The notes beneath the pieces were generated by a model. The model was not told the origin of the DNA and did not search any database. It was given only the letters and a program-made list of their open reading frames with translations. Shown here piece by piece: positions 61,523-64,000 of a DNA stretch of 64,000 nucleotides (the stretch's first letter is position 1; every line of letters begins with the position of its first letter). The stretch comes from DASQFI01 sp035633215 (GTDB taxonomy: Bacteria > Acidobacteriota > Vicinamibacteria > Vicinamibacterales > SCN-69-37), in assembly GCA_035633215.1 (NCBI GenBank), contig DASQFI010000033.1, forward strand, positions 62,001 through 126,000, read 5' to 3'. The position numbers and the translations under genes were made by a program.

Positions 61523-62803
61523 CTACCGCAACGCGTGCGTGAGAACGAACCTCGCGACCTGGCGGCCGACCCGCGCACCCACCTCGTCCGCTGTCCGATA
61601 GTGGATCCCCGAATAGATACGGGCGTTGATCACTTCCTCGACGCCCTCGCTGAAGGTGTCCCAGTCCCGTGGAAAGCCCGGATTCGTCGGACTGAGGGCT
61701 ACGATCGGCACGCCGGGATTGTCGCCAAAGAGGAACCCAAGCATCGTCGCCATGGCGCTGCTGTTGGTCGAGTGGCCGGAGAGGTATTCAGGATGCGGCG
61801 GCGTCGGAAACAGCGGCTGCCAGGCCGGATCGCCAACGGTCGCGTCGTTTCCGTCCAGATGGCCGTTACGGATGGCCGCCATGGGCCGCCAGAAATTGAA
61901 CGTGTATTTGGCATCCCAGCACACGATCCCGGCGTCCGAGGCGGCCAGATACATGAGTGCGAAGACCCTTGCGGTGTCTGACCGGTCAAGACCCTGAGCT
62001 TCGATGATCTGACGCGCGACCCGGTTCCAGATCGCCGACGGCGTGCCCAACCAGAATCGTGCGATCTCGGTCTGCACGGGCGTCCGCGTCAGACTGGTCA
62101 GGGACCCGATCTCCTGGACCTCGCGGTAGTCACGTGCGTAGCGATCGCTTCCGAGCGGTGGCGGACCACCGGGATCGAACTGTGCGCTGTTGTGCATGAC
62201 CCAGTGCGTCACCCTGCCCCAGCCCGGCAGCAACGGCTGAGCCGTTCCGATCGTCACCCACACGCCAGGTGTGCCTCCGCCAGGCGCGGTGTAGGCGAAC
62301 TGCGCCTGTGACGCGCCGTCGTTCGCGCGGACCGACAGGATGGCGGCCGCGGCGTTTTCGCCAACAGCGATGCCGGGGTTGGCTTCCGTCAAACTCCGGG
62401 CTGCGAGCGAGGCGACACGCGCCGCGTCCAACGCGACGGCTTGGGTCGGGAACAGACTCACGAGTGCGCGATGAGCGGCGGCGATGGCCGCTGCGTCCTG
62501 CGAGGCGCCGGCCGGCGCCGGACCGTTCGGCAGATAGGTTTTGTACTTGCCGGTAATCGTGTTGACCGAGTCGTGCACGGAGACCTGGACGATGGTCATG
62601 CTTCGCGACTGAGGAAGTGGACCCTGGCCTGCGGTCACGGTGGCGTCGAGAGCGATCTGATTCCACTCCATCACCGCGTCGCCGACGCTCACCGCGCTAC
62701 ACGTCAACGACCAGCCAGAAAAGATCAGCGCCGCTGTCGCGACCACTGACCCACCCTGCCATACCCACGCTCGTCTCGTGCCGATGCGAGTTCGGTTGGA
62801 CAT
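61523..62803 (-). CDS. Vanadium-dependent haloperoxidase family protein
   Basis: This 426-residue exported protein has a basic N-region, signal helix (SVVATAALIFSGWSLTCSA) and the PAP2/vanadium-haloperoxidase core. Vanadate-pocket motifs: KYTFNFWRPMAAIR (K and R), PPHPEYLSGHST (S-G-H) and YSGIHYRTADEVG (H and R). True haloperoxidases oxidise halides with H2O2; acid phosphatases share the fold, so the halide activity is inferred from subfamily resemblance. The start is at MSNRTRIGTRR with GGGAGG upstream; the longer frame runs into the promoter gap. Divergent from a TonB-dependent receptor. Confidence 0.88.
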   Translation of the reverse strand: MSNRTRIGTRRAWVWQGGSVVATAALIFSGWSLTCSAVSVGDAVMEWNQIALDATVTAGQGPLPQSRSMTIVQVSVHDSVNTITGKYKTYLPNGPAPAGASQDAAAIAAAHRALVSLFPTQAVALDAARVASLAARSLTEANPGIAVGENAAAAILSVRANDGASQAQFAYTAPGGGTPGVWVTIGTAQPLLPGWGRVTHWVMHNSAQFDPGGPPPLGSDRYARDYREVQEIGSLTSLTRTPVQTEIARFWLGTPSAIWNRVARQIIEAQGLDRSDTARVFALMYLAASDAGIVCWDAKYTFNFWRPMAAIRNGHLDGNDATVGDPAWQPLFPTPPHPEYLSGHSTNSSAMATMLGFLFGDNPGVPIVALSPTNPGFPRDWDTFSEGVEEVINARIYSGIHYRTADEVGARVGRQVARFVLTHALR

Positions 62804-62842
62804 ACGAACCTCCCGCCACACGATAGGACCGCGTTCGTCGTA

Positions 62843-62925
62843 GATCCTGTGGAACTCGTGGGAATTCGTTGGGAAGTACATCGGAGCAACACATTCCACG
62901 GAATTCCCAAAGTTCTCACAGGATC
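62843..62925. repeat. Imperfect inverted repeat in the haloperoxidase/TonB-receptor gap
   Basis: Left arm 62843-62867 (GATCCTGTG, GAACT, GGGAATTC blocks) matches right arm 62901-62925 (GAATTCCC, AGTTC, CACAGGATC) with small offsets, around a spacer of about 33 bases. It is central in the 206-base divergent gap and could be a regulator site for both genes or a relic of a small mobile element. No gene is seen in the gap. Confidence 0.5.
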
Positions 62926-63009
62926 CCGGCTTGAATTGGTGATGTGGTGGTTCCTGCTGTTTCTGCCTTTGGCAGTACACTGACACCCTTCCCGAAAGGT
63001 TGGTGAGAG

Positions 63010-64000
63010 ATGGACACGGGGCGTCGCATATTCGTCGCGTTGCTCGCCGGCCTTGCTTTCCTCGCGCTCCTGCCATTGGAGACGAACGCCCAGGCACTGA
63101 CGGGGGTGCTCGCCGGCACGGTCAAAGACCCGCAGGGTCTCGTCCTCCCCGCTGCCGTCGTTCGCGTGACGTCGTCGGCGCTCATGACCGGCGAGGCGCA
63201 GATGACCTCGAGCGACAAAGGCCAGTGGCGATTTCCAGTGCTGCCGCCTGGTCAGTACGTGTTGACCGTCCAGTTGGCGCCAAGGTTCGCGCCCTATCGT
63301 GAGGAGCTCAGCATCGGGGCAGGCCAGACACTCGAGCTCCCGGTCGTCCTGCAGCTCGCTGGCGTCACCGAATCGGTCAACGTGGACGCGAACTCGACCA
63401 TCAACTCGCGGGAAACCGGACTTGAGACCCGATTTGGACCCGACTACTTTCGGACGATCCCCTCGCGCCGGTTCAGCATGTTCGATGCGATCAGAAGCAC
63501 CCCGGGCGTGTCGCCGACGTCGCCGGCGAGCGGCACCGTGAACACGGTGTCGGTGTTCGGATCGGGCGTCAACGAAAACGGGTTCCTCATCGACGGGACC
63601 AACTTCACGTGTCCCTGTCTGGGCGTGTCGCGCGCCGAGCCCATCGTGGACGTCATCCAGGAGCTCCACGTGCAGTCCATGGGCGCATCCGTCGAATACG
63701 GCAACATCCAGGGTGGCGTGATCAACGCCGTGACGAAGCAGGGAGGGGCGCGCCTCGCGGCCGAGACGTCGTACTACGGTCAGCCGTCCAGCCTCACCGC
63801 GCAACCGGTCGTGCTCGCAGTCAAGGGTGGCACCCAACCCACGAGCGGGTACGAGCGCGTCCGATACCGTGACTTCACCGCAAGCCTCGGCGGGCCCCTC
63901 AAGCGCGACCGGCTCTGGTTCTTCGGCGCGTATCAGTACCTCCGCGACTACGACAGTCAGCCTGGCGCGGACCCGGCGTTTCCGCGAAAGTACGAGCAGA
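63010..64000 (+). CDS. TonB-dependent receptor with carboxypeptidase-regulatory-like domain (3' end outside window)
   Basis: The first 330 residues of an Oar-like outer-membrane receptor are seen; no stop is reached. A signal peptide (RRIFVALLAGLAFLALLPLETNAQ) is followed by a CarboxypepD_reg/Ig-like domain (about 25-115: GVLAGTVKDPQGLVLPAAVVRVTSS ... GQWRFPVLPPGQYVLTV). The plug domain comes next (VNVDANSTINSRETG, FDAIRSTPGVSPTSPASG, GSGVNENGFLIDG, YGNIQGGVINAVTKQGG), then the start of the barrel (GGPLKRDRLWFFGAYQYLRD). Such receptors take up large or scarce substrates with TonB energy. The start has GGTGAGAG upstream. Divergent from the haloperoxidase. Confidence 0.93.
   Translation, partial: MDTGRRIFVALLAGLAFLALLPLETNAQALTGVLAGTVKDPQGLVLPAAVVRVTSSALMTGEAQMTSSDKGQWRFPVLPPGQYVLTVQLAPRFAPYREELSIGAGQTLELPVVLQLAGVTESVNVDANSTINSRETGLETRFGPDYFRTIPSRRFSMFDAIRSTPGVSPTSPASGTVNTVSVFGSGVNENGFLIDGTNFTCPCLGVSRAEPIVDVIQELHVQSMGASVEYGNIQGGVINAVTKQGGARLAAETSYYGQPSSLTAQPVVLAVKGGTQPTSGYERVRYRDFTASLGGPLKRDRLWFFGAYQYLRDYDSQPGADPAFPRKYEQ

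Overview
The window looks like chromosomal DNA of an Acidobacteriota bacterium, probably class Vicinamibacteria (inference; no 16S rRNA is present). The composition is GC-rich. The gene types fit that group: an ADOP-type permease under a PadR regulator, four Ser/Thr kinases with sensory or enzymatic C-termini, a tricorn-like protease, an Oar-like TonB-dependent receptor, and many small exported proteins. I found no tRNA, rRNA, CRISPR array, prophage or intact insertion sequence.

Region by region. 1-7,006: a reductive pyrimidine (or hydantoin) catabolism locus. Dihydropyrimidinase, an N-carbamoyl amide hydrolase and methylmalonate-semialdehyde dehydrogenase lie on the minus strand; a PreA-like dihydropyrimidine dehydrogenase and an NCS1 permease lie divergently on the plus strand. 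Three long inverted repeats sit in its gaps. 7,048-11,557: an exported TPR/EF-hand protein and a tricorn-like protease. 11,849-12,548: a VapBC-type toxin-antitoxin pair with a palindrome over the antitoxin start. 12,633-18,891: small exported proteins, LysM, amidase, esterase, a cysteine-synthase-like enzyme and a VOC protein. 18,910-28,747: a kinase/SUMF1/hydrolase fusion, a two-component system, a beta-lactamase-like hydrolase, an OPT transporter and an M24 peptidase. 28,870-33,778: groESL with an adjacent XRE-like regulator, tiny zinc-ribbon and membrane proteins, and a paralogue of the exported protein at 18,385. 33,949-47,729: a VOC protein, a truncated kinase start beside an intact kinase/TolB-N/TPR gene, padR-ADOP, a second kinase/SUMF1/hydrolase fusion, a GNAT-nitrilase fusion and small membrane proteins. 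47,723-56,269: one 2,848-residue NdvB-type cyclic beta-1,2-glucan synthase. 56,402-64,000: membrane proteins, a winged-helix/FHA regulator divergent from a kinase/PD40 gene, a vanadium haloperoxidase, and the start of a TonB-dependent receptor cut by the window end.

Together: the first block can import a pyrimidine or hydantoin, reduce it, open the ring, remove the carbamoyl group and feed the semialdehyde to acyl-CoA; the aminotransferase and the PreT partner are not in view. The rest is dominated by phosphosignalling (four kinases, one FHA regulator, one two-component pair) and cell-envelope or secreted functions. The most unusual item is the pair of proteins that join a Ser/Thr kinase, a membrane segment, a PEGA-like segment, a SUMF1-like domain without the formylglycine-generating cysteines, and an alpha/beta hydrolase in one chain.
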